Both the position numbers and the translations under genes were made by a program. The notes beneath the pieces were generated by a model. The model ran no database searches. It was not told the origin of the DNA and was given only the letters and a program-made list of their open reading frames with translations. DNA of 64,000 nucleotides from Geoglobus acetivorans (GTDB taxonomy: Archaea > Halobacteriota > Archaeoglobi > Archaeoglobales > Archaeoglobaceae), in assembly GCF_000789255.1 (NCBI RefSeq), contig NZ_CP009552.1:1488001-1552000 (forward strand), read 5' to 3'. Each line of letters begins with the position of its first letter. Within the stretch, counting starts at the first letter, position 1. Below are positions 1 through 8,252 of the stretch, in pieces.

Positions 1-2
1 TT

Positions 3-407
3 CTAACCCTTTTTGTCAGAAACTTCTGGTGCAGATTCCTGTGCCCTTACGGAGCCCTACTCAGCATTCTATCATACCTATCGCCGGCAAGAATTGAAAA
101 AACCGATTGCACATATTGCAGAAGATGCGACGAAGTATGCCCCTCGTTTATCGAGATAAGTGAGAGGGAATCGGTCAACGGTCCGGAATGCATAATGTGC
201 CTGGAATGCGTTAAAACGTGTCCTCATGATTACCTGTCTCTTAAAGTGGCGGGGAAAAGCATGAGCAGGTTCATATATCCTCTGACGATTGTCGCCATGC
301 TGTTCGGGTTCTTCATAATTGCAAAGCTGAGCGGCCACTGGGACAGCATTCTGACCTACGAGGACTACAAAAAGTTGCTTGCACTGAGAGAGTTCATAGG
401 ACACTGA
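3..407 (+). CDS. NapH/CcoG-like 4Fe-4S membrane polyferredoxin, C-terminal part
   Basis: The 5' end lies outside the window; the frame is open from base 3. The visible part begins with CRFLCPYGAL, typical of the NapH/NosR/CcoG family, in which membrane helices precede two ferredoxin clusters. Two CX2CX2CX3CP motifs follow (starting CTYC and CIMC), so two [4Fe-4S] clusters are expected. A last hydrophobic helix (FIYPLTIVAMLFGFFIIAKL) lies near the C-terminus. Such proteins pass electrons from quinol or other donors across the membrane. The specific partner cannot be told because the upstream genes are not visible. The family call is firm; the role is inferred. Confidence 0.8.
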   Translation, partial: LTLFVRNFWCRFLCPYGALLSILSYLSPARIEKTDCTYCRRCDEVCPSFIEISERESVNGPECIMCLECVKTCPHDYLSLKVAGKSMSRFIYPLTIVAMLFGFFIIAKLSGHWDSILTYEDYKKLLALREFIGH

Positions 408-443
408 ACCACAATTTTTTAAATGCAGTGACGTAATGAAGCT

Positions 444-992
444 GTGCTGTTCGTTGTCGGAGTTGGACTCAAGAAAGAACATCTCACGGACGAAGCAAAA
501 AAAGCAATTTCAAGAGCTGAGAAGGTTTATGGAAGCGAAAGAGCGTTAACAATTGCCAAAGAGTGGGTTAAGGGAAAAGCGACTGTTTTGAAGAGGTTCG
601 ATGAAGACGTTTACAGAAAAATCGAACGTGAAGGTGCAGAGAGAGATGTTGCTGTTCTCTCAACGGGTGATCCGATGGTTGCAGGCCTGGGCAGATTTTT
701 CAAAGATGCAAAAATAATCCCCGGGATTTCGAGCGTTCAAATTGCACTTGCAAGGGTTAAGGCTGACATCTGCGATGTGAGCGTTTTCAATGCCCACAGC
801 CAGAATCCAGAATTTTTGGGGCAGAGAAACATGCTGATCCTGACAAGAAAGGGTGTCCAGCTTGACTTTCCAGGAAAAAAGATGGTGATACTCGAAAATC
901 TCGAAAATGAAAATGAGAAGATTTATGAAGTCCAGGACTCCTTTACCGCTGAGGAGAATTACACAATCGTCTTTGTGAGGGTGAAAGAATGA
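444..992 (+). CDS. cbiE: cobalt-precorrin-7 (C5)-methyltransferase
   Basis: A tetrapyrrole methyltransferase of 182 residues, beginning with VVGVG and carrying the SAM-site loop [11 protein letters not shown] near residues 73-83. Its closest type is CbiE, which methylates C5 in the anaerobic corrin pathway. CbiE is often fused to or beside CbiT; here it stands alone and is followed directly by cbiX. The start is GTG at 444. A T-rich TATA-like stretch lies around 412-424. It overlaps the cbiX start by 4 bases, so the two are probably co-translated. It could be another Cbi methyltransferase, but length and motifs favour CbiE. Confidence 0.82.
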   Translation: MLFVVGVGLKKEHLTDEAKKAISRAEKVYGSERALTIAKEWVKGKATVLKRFDEDVYRKIEREGAERDVAVLSTGDPMVAGLGRFFKDAKIIPGISSVQIALARVKADICDVSVFNAHSQNPEFLGQRNMLILTRKGVQLDFPGKKMVILENLENENEKIYEVQDSFTAEENYTIVFVRVKE

Positions 993-1387
993 AAAGGGGT
1001 TTGATTATCGTCGGACACGGCAGCAATCGGCCCCACTATGCCGAAGTTATGGCAGAGCATAAGAAGAGAATCCAGAGCTTTGGCATATTCGATGAAGTCG
1101 AGATAGCCTACGCCACGGGAGACAGAGAACCCACACCCGATGCAGTTGTCAGAGAAATGCAATCGGAGTTGATTTTCCTCGTTCCAATGTTTCTATCCTA
1201 TGGGTTGCATGTAACGAAAGACCTGCCAGCGTTCTTCAACCTCGACGAGGGAAGGGGAGTGAAAGTCACGGAAATGGATGGCAAGAAGATTGTCATCTGC
1301 GAACCCATCGGCGAGGATACGTTCATAACCTACGCCATTCTCAACTCCGCATTCAGGGCAGGAGGTCAGCAACATCTCCAACAATGA
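989..1387 (+). CDS. cbiX: sirohydrochlorin cobaltochelatase, small archaeal type
   Basis: A 132-residue short CbiX (CbiXS) that inserts Co2+ into sirohydrochlorin at the start of anaerobic cobalamin synthesis. The two metal-binding histidines of the archaeal family are present at residues 10 (VGHGSNR) and 74 ([10 protein letters not shown]). Small CbiX works as a homodimer, unlike the double-length bacterial form. ATG start overlapping the end of cbiE by 4 bases. Its 3' end overlaps the convergent SUMT gene by 35 bases, so the last residues (AGGQQHLQQ) are poorly constrained. Confidence 0.9.
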   Translation: MKRGLIIVGHGSNRPHYAEVMAEHKKRIQSFGIFDEVEIAYATGDREPTPDAVVREMQSELIFLVPMFLSYGLHVTKDLPAFFNLDEGRGVKVTEMDGKKIVICEPIGEDTFITYAILNSAFRAGGQQHLQQ

Positions 1388-2051
1388 ACAGTACCGGCCC
1401 TTTGAAATCCCTCATTTTTTCACCTATGTTCTTCAATCTTCCCTTAACGATCCTCTGAGTATCCAGAGTGCCGTTCTCGATTGCAACGGCAGGTTTATCG
1501 GGGCTGATACCAATTTCAATCATCCTCTCCGCAACGCTCTGGATGCTATCCCTCCCCATCATGACCACAAACGTTCCTCCCAATATCGCCTCAATCCCGA
1601 AATCCTCTCTTCCCGAAAGAACTGTGAGTGATGAAATCCCCCTGGCAGTCAGAGGAATTCCGGCAAGGACAGGAACACCATTCAAAGAGCTTACTCCGGG
1701 AATTATTTCAAACGGTATTCTGTTCGCCTTCAGAAAGAGAATTTCGTCCGCAAGCCTGCCAAAAATTCCGGGATCCCCTCCCTTCAGCCTCGCAACAGTC
1801 TTCCCCTCAAGCGCATATTTTTTCATCATTTCGTTTATTTCTTTCTGCCTTTTCTCCCCGTTACCATCGCCTTTTCTTTTTCCAGCATAAACAAGCTCTT
1901 TGTTTTCACAATCAACAAGCTCAAAGATTCCTTCATCGATGAGCGCATCATACAGAATTACATCCGCTTTTTCAAGAGCCTTGAGTCCCCTGAGAGTTAT
2001 GAGTTCGGGGTCCCCAGGACCTGCTCCAACAATATACACAAAGCCCCTCAT
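1353..2051 (-). CDS. cobA: uroporphyrinogen-III C-methyltransferase (SUMT)
   Basis: A 232-residue SAM-dependent enzyme that methylates uroporphyrinogen III at C2 and C7 to give precorrin-2, the branch point to cobalamin and siroheme. Clear family motifs: [15 protein letters not shown] at the N-terminus, [13 protein letters not shown] near residue 90, and [10 protein letters not shown] in the middle. It carries only the methyltransferase domain, without the CysG or HemD fusions seen elsewhere. It overlaps the upstream cbiO stop/start by 4 bases, which puts it in the cbiMNQO transcript. It is convergent with cbiX. Confidence 0.92.
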   Translation of the reverse strand: MRGFVYIVGAGPGDPELITLRGLKALEKADVILYDALIDEGIFELVDCENKELVYAGKRKGDGNGEKRQKEINEMMKKYALEGKTVARLKGGDPGIFGRLADEILFLKANRIPFEIIPGVSSLNGVPVLAGIPLTARGISSLTVLSGREDFGIEAILGGTFVVMMGRDSIQSVAERMIEIGISPDKPAVAIENGTLDTQRIVKGRLKNIGEKMRDFKGPVLFIVGDVADLLP

Positions 2052-3028
2052 ACCCTCACAACCTCTGTTTTCTGAACGGTGACCTTTACAGGATAATTGA
2101 CCGCTTCCCTCTTCACAACATCTATCATGCTTTCAGAGCATACAAGCATTATCCTTGAACCCCCTATGGCCCTAAGGAAAGCCCTTTCCATTGCAGCAGA
2201 TGTTATATCCGGCTCAACTCCTTCTCTCTCAAGCCATTCTCTTGCACTTTTCCCCATAACAGCCACGAAGTCAAATTCATCTGGATCCGGGAGGCAGGAA
2301 TTATCGGGAACAATCACGACCTCTCCGCCATTGTACCATGTCCTGACCCCACACCTCTCCGCGATGGAGTGATCGATGTAAACGTCATCGAAGATGACCC
2401 TGCCCTCATTCATGATCAAAAACCTGTCCCCCACAGCCCTTGCGAAGTCGTAATCGTGTGTTGAGATTATCAATCCTCTCCCCTCCTTTTTCATTTCCAG
2501 GACAATCTCAATTATCTCTTTCAACCCGAGACCATCCACTCCTGCCGTAGGTTCGTCCATCACCACATAATCCGGCTCCATTGCGAGGACTCCTGCTATT
2601 GTTACTCTTTTCTTTTCTCCACCGCTGAGCCTGCTGCAGAGTCTGTTTTCGTAACCACCAAGACCGAGCTTTTTCAGAATTGACATGATTTTACCGTCAT
2701 CTCTAATCCCCACATTTTCAGGCCCGAAAACGACGTCCTGCCATACGGTCGGAGCGACGATCTGGTCGTCCGGATTCTGAAAAACAAATCCTATTTTCTT
2801 CCTCAGCGCAACGAGTGACTTTCTGTCGTATTTCACCTCCACCCCATCAACATAAATCTCGCCTCTGTCAGGTCTTAAAAGTCCGTTCAGGTGCATTAAA
2901 AGAGTTGATTTTCCCGCCCCATTCCTTCCCATGAGTATCGTTACCTCTCCTTTCTCAGCAACCATATCGATTCCCTTAAGGACATCCCTGTCCCCGTAAG
3001 AAAACCACAGATTTCTGACCTCTATCAG
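2048..3028 (-). CDS. cbiO: cobalt ECF transporter ATP-binding protein
   Basis: ATPase of the CbiMNQO cobalt importer. Walker A GRNGAGKST, signature LSGGEKKRVTIAG, Walker B VVMDEPTAG and switch STHD are all present. The first ATG (2965) would delete the first beta strand; the frame stays open upstream and encodes LIEVRNLWFSYGDRDVLKG, the normal ABC N-terminus. The best start is therefore CTG at 3028, overlapping the cbiQ TGA in a CTGA arrangement that mimics the common ATGA coupling, with GGGGGTGG just before it. ATA at 3025 is the alternative. After the ATPase domain there are about 90 extra C-terminal residues of unclear role. Confidence 0.88.
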   Translation of the reverse strand: MIEVRNLWFSYGDRDVLKGIDMVAEKGEVTILMGRNGAGKSTLLMHLNGLLRPDRGEIYVDGVEVKYDRKSLVALRKKIGFVFQNPDDQIVAPTVWQDVVFGPENVGIRDDGKIMSILKKLGLGGYENRLCSRLSGGEKKRVTIAGVLAMEPDYVVMDEPTAGVDGLGLKEIIEIVLEMKKEGRGLIISTHDYDFARAVGDRFLIMNEGRVIFDDVYIDHSIAERCGVRTWYNGGEVVIVPDNSCLPDPDEFDFVAVMGKSAREWLEREGVEPDITSAAMERAFLRAIGGSRIMLVCSESMIDVVKREAVNYPVKVTVQKTEVVRV

Positions 3029-3738
3029 AGTACCACCCCCGCAAGAGTCAGGAGAAGGACTATCACCAGTGCATGAACCGTCCCTCTATTCCCTCCTGTA
3101 ACGACCGGGACTTTTCCCGAGTAACACCTTGCTTCCATCGCCATGTCCAGTTTTTCCGCTCTATCCAATGATTTCACAAACATCGAATATCCAATCAAAG
3201 CAGCAGTCCTCACGAAACTCTTTCTGTTCGCAAAGCCCAGTCTTGATTCTGCAGATGTTTCAAGCCTGAAAAGCTCGTCAAGAAAGATCTGTATGCTCCT
3301 GTAAATCAGAGACATCATTTCAACGACAAAATCGGGCAATCTGAGTTTTTTCAGGGCAGACAGCAATTCGGGAATGCTGGTTGTAAAGATCAGGTAGAGC
3401 ATGAGCGAGAGGGACGAATACGTTCTCAGAAATGTCCTGAAAGCTGTCTCCACACCTTCCCTGCTGATGAGCCATACGAGATGCTCACCAGGCGTGATGA
3501 CAGCAATCACAAAGAGAGCAGGAGCTATGAAGTATGACGGCACTCTCAAAAACCTGAAGTAGCTGAATCCAGTCGAGTAAAGACACAGGGCTGAGAAGAT
3601 GAGGAATGCTAAGAGAAAAACCGGTGTTTTGTTGAACGCATACAGGAGAATAAATGAAAAGATAACAAAATAAACGTTCACCGGCCCATCTATGAGTTTT
3701 CTTGAGTTTGCCTGGATTTCCTCAAGCGTTTCGTGCAT
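3025..3738 (-). CDS. cbiQ: cobalt ECF transporter transmembrane (T) component
   Basis: A polytopic membrane protein of about 237 residues with the EcfT/CbiQ pattern: several hydrophobic helices in the first half, then a cytoplasmic coupling region with MEARCYSGKVP, the conserved helix that contacts the ATPase. I prefer ATG at 3738 (MHETLEEI); a GTG at 3750 in the same frame is possible. Both overlap the end of cbiN. The order cbiM-cbiN-cbiQ-cbiO is the standard cobalt cassette. Confidence 0.88.
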   Translation of the reverse strand: MHETLEEIQANSRKLIDGPVNVYFVIFSFILLYAFNKTPVFLLAFLIFSALCLYSTGFSYFRFLRVPSYFIAPALFVIAVITPGEHLVWLISREGVETAFRTFLRTYSSLSLMLYLIFTTSIPELLSALKKLRLPDFVVEMMSLIYRSIQIFLDELFRLETSAESRLGFANRKSFVRTAALIGYSMFVKSLDRAEKLDMAMEARCYSGKVPVVTGGNRGTVHALVIVLLLTLAGVVL

Positions 3739-3994
3739 CTCTACCAGCACCGTGCCTGCCGATCACGTAACCAACGACAAACGCTCCGATACCTGCCTGA
3801 ACACTGAAGAGCAGGCTCTCGATTTCACCGCTCGGTGGTTCCCAGACCGGTGAAAACCACGGCTCATAGTCAGGAGAGAGCTGTTTTATTGCCTCCTCAG
3901 CTTTCTCATCCGCTCCTGACCAGTTTTCAGCTTTTGCCAGCGGAAGCTGGAGAACCATAAATGCCAGTATCAGCATGAACAGCATCCTTTTCAC
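3722..3994 (-). CDS. cbiN: cobalt transport protein CbiN
   Basis: A 90-residue protein with an N-terminal hydrophobic helix (LFMLILAFMVLQLPLAKA), an extracellular segment with the typical EEAIKQLSPDYEPWFSPVWEPPSGEIES, cut here as LSPDYEPWFSPVWEPPSGE, and a second helix (FSVQAGIGAFVVGYVIG). This two-helix layout with the PDYEPW region is diagnostic of CbiN, the accessory subunit that loads Co2+ into CbiM. It overlaps cbiM by 4 bases and cbiQ by about 17-29 bases, so translation is tightly coupled. Confidence 0.9.
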   Translation of the reverse strand: MKRMLFMLILAFMVLQLPLAKAENWSGADEKAEEAIKQLSPDYEPWFSPVWEPPSGEIESLLFSVQAGIGAFVVGYVIGRHGAGRDARNA

Positions 3995-4641
3995 GCCACC
4001 ACCCCTTCCTTCACCGCATTGCGGTCAATCTGTGCAATGTAACCTATGAGCAGAGCAGAGAAAATTCCCTCAACAATCGCAACCGGAATCTGAGTTAGAG
4101 CAAAGATGCCCATGAACGTGAGCGCCGAGTTTATCATGCTGGTCCCCGGAAAAGCCAGTGCGAGCTGCAGAGACGTCACAACATAGGTGAACCAGTCGGC
4201 AACAACTGCGGTTATGAATGCATTCACCTTGAGGCTCACCCTGCCCTTCAAAGCCCTGTAAACCAGCCACCCGGCAAATGGTCCCACAATACCCATTGAC
4301 GCCGTGTTGGCACCGAGCGTTGTAAGCCCTCCATGAGCAAGGAGCAATGCCTGATACAGAAGAACTATTGCCGAAAGAAATGCAGTAACCGAAGGCCCGA
4401 AAAGCATCGTTGAAATTCCCGTGCCAGTTGGATGAGAGCAGCTACCGGTAACGGGAGAAGGAATTTTCAGAGACGACAGGACAAAAATGAACCCCCCAGC
4501 CACAGCCAGCAGAGCTTTGTTTTTCGGGTTCTCATCAATCAGTCTCTTTGACTTCACTGCTCCGTAAACAACGAAAACCAGCGACACTGCATACCAGAAC
4601 ACGGCCCATACCGGTGGAAGAAAACCCTCCATGATGTGCAT
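3991..4641 (-). CDS. cbiM: cobalt ECF transporter substrate-binding (S) component
   Basis: A 216-residue membrane protein starting MHIMEGFLPPVWA. The free N-terminal Met-His of CbiM/NikM supplies metal ligands, so the ATG at 4641 is the functional start. The signature SCSHPTGTG near residues 66-76 is also present. It is the first gene of cbiMNQO-cobA and diverges from cbiA across about 90 bases that contain TATA elements and an inverted repeat. CbiM and NikM are hard to separate by sequence; the corrin genes around it make cobalt the likely substrate. Confidence 0.92.
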   Translation of the reverse strand: MHIMEGFLPPVWAVFWYAVSLVFVVYGAVKSKRLIDENPKNKALLAVAGGFIFVLSSLKIPSPVTGSCSHPTGTGISTMLFGPSVTAFLSAIVLLYQALLLAHGGLTTLGANTASMGIVGPFAGWLVYRALKGRVSLKVNAFITAVVADWFTYVVTSLQLALAFPGTSMINSALTFMGIFALTQIPVAIVEGIFSALLIGYIAQIDRNAVKEGVVA

Positions 4642-4731
4642 TAAACCACCTCTCTTGATTTTTTGTCAAGAAAAATTGACAATATTTAAAAAACTTTCGA
4701 AGCGGATGATTAAAAAAGAGGGGGAAAATTC
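4642..4731. promoter_or_regulatory. divergent cbiM/cbiA promoter with inverted repeat
   Basis: The region between divergent cbiM and cbiA contains a perfect inverted repeat TTGTCAA-N6-TTGACAA at 4663-4682. Next to it, AATATTTAAA (4681-4690) can act as a TATA box for either strand: cbiA starts about 42 bases to the right and cbiM about 40 bases to the left. A purine-rich stretch (GAGGGGGAAAA) lies just before the cbiA ATG. The dyad overlaps the edge of the TATA element, as expected for a repressor site. The cognate regulator is unknown. Confidence 0.6.
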
Positions 4732-6006
4732 ATGCACGCCTTCGTAATTGCCGGAACAAACAGTGGTTCTGGAAAAACATCCATAGGAATATCCATAACC
4801 TCAGCTCTGATGAAAAGGGGACTGAAAGTTCAGCCGTTCAAGGTTGGTCCCGATTTCATCGATCCAACACATTACTCCTTTTGCGAATGGGGAGTGAACC
4901 TCGATGCATTCATGATGGGGGAAGACGGTGTCAGAAGGTCTTTCTGCAGGTGGACAAGAGGAAAGGACGTCGCCCTGATCGAAGGCGTTATGGGGCTATA
5001 TGATGGATACAACCTGACGACCTTCTCGTCGACCGCCCACATTGCCAGAATCCTGAATATTCCAGTCATACTTACAATGAACGTCAGGGCAATGTCAGTA
5101 TCGGCACTGGCCATGTTTGAAGGATTCAGAAATTACGACAGAAGGCTTAACGTGGCAGGAGTTATATTCAACAGCGCAACGAAATTCCATGAGAGACTGA
5201 AGAGGGTTTTTGAGGAAAAGGGCTACAGGGTATTCGGAGTTGTGCCGGAAACAGACCTGCTGAAAGTGGAGAGCAGACACTTGGGACTGCACTTGGGTAT
5301 GGAGGTGGAGAGAGACCTGGACAGGATTGCTGAATTTGCCGAAGAACACATAGACATAGACGGAATCCTGGAGATAAGCGAGCTGGAAATTGATTGCAAG
5401 GAATTTAAAGAGACTGAAAGAGGCGGATTCAAAATCGGAGTTCCTTTTGACGAGGCATTCTCGTTTTACTACAGAGATAACCTTGAGGCTCTCAGGAAGT
5501 TTGGCAAAATTGAGTTCTTCTCCCCCCTGAAAGGAGAAAGAATCGAATGCGATGCATACTACATCGGGGGCGGATACCCCGAACTTTACGAGTTTCCGGA
5601 ATTCCTCAGGTTTATAAGGAAGGAGGCCCTTGACGAGAAACCCATCTATGCTGAATGTGGGGGCATGATGGTTCTCTCAAGAACGCTCGAGATTGACGGA
5701 AAAAAAAGAAAAATGGCGGGTGTCCTTGATCTGGACATCGAATTCACGAAAAAACTCCAGGCACTCGGATACATCAGAGGAGAGGTTATACGAGACAACC
5801 CCTATTTCACCGGATCTTTCAGAGGTCACGAATTCCACTACAGCGTCGCTCACCCTGACAGCGATGTGAAGTTCGCCTTCAGAACGGATGGAAAGGGAAT
5901 CGCATGTGGTCTGGATGGGGCTATGGCCCACAGAACGCTCGCAGGTTACAGCCACATTCATTTCCATTCGGCAAACATCAAAGAATTTCTTAGGGGAAAC
6001 GCTTAA
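4732..6006 (+). CDS. cbiA: cobyrinate a,c-diamide synthase
   Basis: A 424-residue two-domain enzyme that amidates the a and c side chains of cobyrinate (glutamine- and ATP-dependent). The N-terminal dethiobiotin-synthetase-like domain has GTNSGSGKTS at residues 8-17 and the KVGPDFIDP motif. The C-terminal class I glutamine amidotransferase domain has the nucleophile Cys in ECGGMMVLS (about residue 309) and a late His (HIHFHS). In Archaeoglobales and methanogens a homologue (CfbB) amidates Ni-sirohydrochlorin for F430. The surrounding cobalamin genes favour CbiA. Confidence 0.9.
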   Translation: MHAFVIAGTNSGSGKTSIGISITSALMKRGLKVQPFKVGPDFIDPTHYSFCEWGVNLDAFMMGEDGVRRSFCRWTRGKDVALIEGVMGLYDGYNLTTFSSTAHIARILNIPVILTMNVRAMSVSALAMFEGFRNYDRRLNVAGVIFNSATKFHERLKRVFEEKGYRVFGVVPETDLLKVESRHLGLHLGMEVERDLDRIAEFAEEHIDIDGILEISELEIDCKEFKETERGGFKIGVPFDEAFSFYYRDNLEALRKFGKIEFFSPLKGERIECDAYYIGGGYPELYEFPEFLRFIRKEALDEKPIYAECGGMMVLSRTLEIDGKKRKMAGVLDLDIEFTKKLQALGYIRGEVIRDNPYFTGSFRGHEFHYSVAHPDSDVKFAFRTDGKGIACGLDGAMAHRTLAGYSHIHFHSANIKEFLRGNA

Positions 6007-6039
6007 ATCCTTCATAATCTGATTTGATTTTAAGGTGAT

Positions 6040-6225
6040 ATGATGAAGGTCGTGATTGATGAGAGCACATGTACGGGCTGCGGGACGTGTGAGAGCATCT
6101 GTCCTGAGGTTTTCCAGCTGGGCGACGATGGTCTCGCCCACGTTGTTGGCGAATGCGAGGGTCTTGAGGAGTGCTGCCAGGAAGCCGCGGATAACTGCCC
6201 GGTAGAAGCAATAACGATAGAGTGA
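6040..6225 (+). CDS. small monocluster ferredoxin (Pyrococcus type)
   Basis: A 61-residue ferredoxin. CTGCGTCESICP at residues 11-22 and a late NCPVEAI give the cysteine spacing of P. furiosus-type monocluster ferredoxins. C11, C14, C17 and the last CP cysteine would ligate one [4Fe-4S] cluster, while C21 and one of the CC pair near residues 47-48 could form the structural disulfide. P. furiosus has Asp at the second position; here it is Cys. Tandem ATGs at 6040 and 6043 leave the start open by one codon. It is a soluble electron carrier, transcribed alone or with cbiA. Confidence 0.88.
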   Translation: MMKVVIDESTCTGCGTCESICPEVFQLGDDGLAHVVGECEGLEECCQEAADNCPVEAITIE

Positions 6226-6303
6226 AAATTTCCATTTAAATTAAGATTTCTATTTATATTTTCCACGGAAAAGAATTTAAAGCACATCTCAGGCCATAAA
6301 GTA

Positions 6304-6669
6304 ATGCGAAAACTTGTTGCAGCGGTGGTCATCGTACTGCTATTCTCGGGAATCGCCGGAGCCTGGGATATACAGAGGCTTGAATACAATGCCAGTACCT
6401 CCACCCTGAAAATAAACTACGACCTGAATCCGTTTGAAGGCTTCCTTGCATTTATTCTCGGAGGAGAATTTTCAAAGAAAATTACGGAAAATTTCATCCT
6501 GGGGAACTACACCTTAGTCCATGCCGGCTTCACATCCGTAACGATTCAGCTCAATGAGACAGTGCATTTCAAGGAACCTGTTGCCGTAAAAATAGTAAAC
6601 GGAAACGAAAGTTATTTCCTCACAAACGTCACCGAACTGAGGCCAGAGTTTGAGAGACCAAAAAATTAG
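6304..6669 (+). CDS. secreted hypothetical protein
   Basis: Not recognised. A 121-residue protein with a clear signal peptide (KLVAAVVIVLLFSGIAGA, cleavage near residue 20) and a small, probably beta-rich mature domain with several N-glycosylation-type sites (NAS, NYT, NET, NES, NVT). There is no C-terminal anchor, so it is probably released or held by other means. A TATA-like run lies at 6236-6260. It is convergent with kptA, overlapping by 4 bases. Confidence 0.6.
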   Translation: MRKLVAAVVIVLLFSGIAGAWDIQRLEYNASTSTLKINYDLNPFEGFLAFILGGEFSKKITENFILGNYTLVHAGFTSVTIQLNETVHFKEPVAVKIVNGNESYFLTNVTELRPEFERPKN

Positions 6670-7301
6670 AGTCTTATCTCCCTTAGAATATATTCAGGAG
6701 GTATCTCTTTTGCGAGAACTATATGCTCATTGACCTTTATCAGCCTTATACCGTCTTCTCTCGCCTTTTTTGCATCTATTTCCAGAATTATTGGCTCGTC
6801 AGTCCTCAATCTTGCAACTTCCTCGCTTTTTTCAAGTGTCGTTGAGAGATGCACATAAGCCTGGTTGACAGGCTTGATTCCAAGATCAAGAAGTCTCACG
6901 GACTCCTCCTCGCTTGTACCATAGTAGAGCAGGTCTTCCTCAGCATCGGGCATGTCTGTAAGCTTAACGTCAACGCTGTGTCCATATCTCGCCCTTATTT
7001 TTCCTTCCTTGAGCTCATATCTGCCCTTCCTATCGCTGTAGATCAGGGCTTTTACAACCCACCTGTTCGCCCACCTGTACCTCCTCGAAACTATTCTCAG
7101 CAGGCGTTCAAAGTCCACCCATCCATTTTCATCCATTTCCAGACGGAATTTGTCAGGAAAGTGCCTCAGAACGCCCGATATGAACTTTCCGAGTCTCTCA
7201 ACCTTTTCCTTCGGAATCACAACCTCTCCAGAATAGCCGCAAACATCACAGGTTTCTCCCCTGTAAAATCCATGTTCCGGGCAAATCCTAACATCCTCCA
7301 T
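6666..7301 (-). CDS. kptA: RNA 2'-phosphotransferase (Tpt1/KptA)
   Basis: A 211-residue protein of the Tpt1 family, which removes an internal 2'-phosphate from RNA by transfer to NAD+, giving ADP-ribose 1'',2''-cyclic phosphate. Family motifs in order: LRHFPDKF, DENGWV, RARYGHS, LYYGTS and VHLSTT. An N-terminal zinc ribbon (CPEHGFYRGETCDVCG) precedes the catalytic core, as in other archaeal members. The start overlaps the next upstream minus-strand gene by 14 bases. In archaea its natural substrate is still unclear. Confidence 0.9.
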   Translation of the reverse strand: MEDVRICPEHGFYRGETCDVCGYSGEVVIPKEKVERLGKFISGVLRHFPDKFRLEMDENGWVDFERLLRIVSRRYRWANRWVVKALIYSDRKGRYELKEGKIRARYGHSVDVKLTDMPDAEEDLLYYGTSEEESVRLLDLGIKPVNQAYVHLSTTLEKSEEVARLRTDEPIILEIDAKKAREDGIRLIKVNEHIVLAKEIPPEYILREIRL

Positions 7302-7788
7302 ACCTCACCACCCAGACTAACGCGAGTATTGCACCGATTGCACTGCAGGTTTCAAGGCTCACTCCTCTGAATGTTACGTCAAGGTTGTATCTGGCTCTCT
7401 TTATTAAATCTTTTGGGAGACCCTTTCTTCCAAGACCGATGAGAAAACAGGCAGATTTAAGTTTCCGAATATCCTCAAGCGACAGAACATTATTTTCCGG
7501 TTTGGAAGTTGTTGCAACAACCTCTCCAAAATGGGAAGGGATTTTACTGATTAAATGCAGCCTTCCCTCATCTTCAAGCATTTTTAGATACCTGCCACCC
7601 CCACCGATGGTGGTGTAATCCATAACGTCCCTGACAAGCTCGCCCCGTTCCTTCCAGAAATTGAAATCAAAGAGGGCGAGATGAAAGTCGTAAGCATAAC
7701 AGAGCGGAGCAGCCCTTGCTATTGTCCTGAGATGGATCTCATGAAGCTTCAGTTTATCATACGTGTTAACCAGACATGCAACCATCAT
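7288..7788 (-). CDS. DUF531-like protein, possible SPOUT fold
   Basis: A 166-residue archaeal protein that I recognise as DUF531-like. The C-terminal part has the feel of a SPOUT methyltransferase knot: FLIGLGRKGLPKDL followed by a hydrophobic segment and SLETCSAIGAILAL. No catalytic role is established. It is coupled at both ends (4 bases with the Mut7-C gene, 14 with kptA), and both neighbours act on RNA or have a nuclease-type fold, so an RNA-modification role is plausible but unproven. Confidence 0.65.
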   Translation of the reverse strand: MMVACLVNTYDKLKLHEIHLRTIARAAPLCYAYDFHLALFDFNFWKERGELVRDVMDYTTIGGGGRYLKMLEDEGRLHLISKIPSHFGEVVATTSKPENNVLSLEDIRKLKSACFLIGLGRKGLPKDLIKRARYNLDVTFRGVSLETCSAIGAILALVWVVRYGGC

Positions 7789-8252
7789 TTCAAACCCTCC
7801 AGAAACCTAACCATATTCCTGTAATGACTGCCAAGCCAGTACAGCTTTCTGCACTTCTCACAGTACCAGAGCTCGTACCTTTCCATCAGGTTCTCCTCTA
7901 TGCCTTCCATTTTCATCACCTCCTCTGCCTCATGTTCAGTCGGCTTTCTCAGAGGGGTGTTGCAGACACTGCATCTCTCCATCCTGATCTCTGTATTTAT
8001 CCCAAATCCCTGCATCTCTCTGATCTGCTCAATTACACTGTCGCTGTCGATGAAAACAGCACTCCTTCCTTTTTTGACGCATCGTTCGTAAAGCTCCTTA
8101 TCTCTCGTCAGGAGAATTCTGTCCAGGAAGTTTTCAAGAAGAAATGTGTCCTCATCATCAACTTCGAAGTCTCCGATGTAAAGAGTGTCATACCCAAAGA
8201 TTCTGAGCCAGGTTGCTAGCTTGCCAAGCATCCTGTCAACCACGAACCTCAA
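7785..8252 (-). CDS. Mut7-C RNase-domain protein with zinc ribbon
   Basis: About 155 residues. The Mut7-C (PIN-like) pattern is clear: FVVDRMLGKLATWLRIFGYDT with the acidic FVVD, then LLTRDKELYERC. A C-terminal zinc ribbon has CSVCNTPL and YCEKCRKLYW followed by GSHY. I prefer the TTG at 8252, which places FVVD two residues in; an ATG at 8285 would add 11 residues and overlap the upstream HD gene more deeply. Predicted to be a nuclease-like protein; the substrate is not known. Confidence 0.78.
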   Translation of the reverse strand: MRFVVDRMLGKLATWLRIFGYDTLYIGDFEVDDEDTFLLENFLDRILLTRDKELYERCVKKGRSAVFIDSDSVIEQIREMQGFGINTEIRMERCSVCNTPLRKPTEHEAEEVMKMEGIEENLMERYELWYCEKCRKLYWLGSHYRNMVRFLEGLK

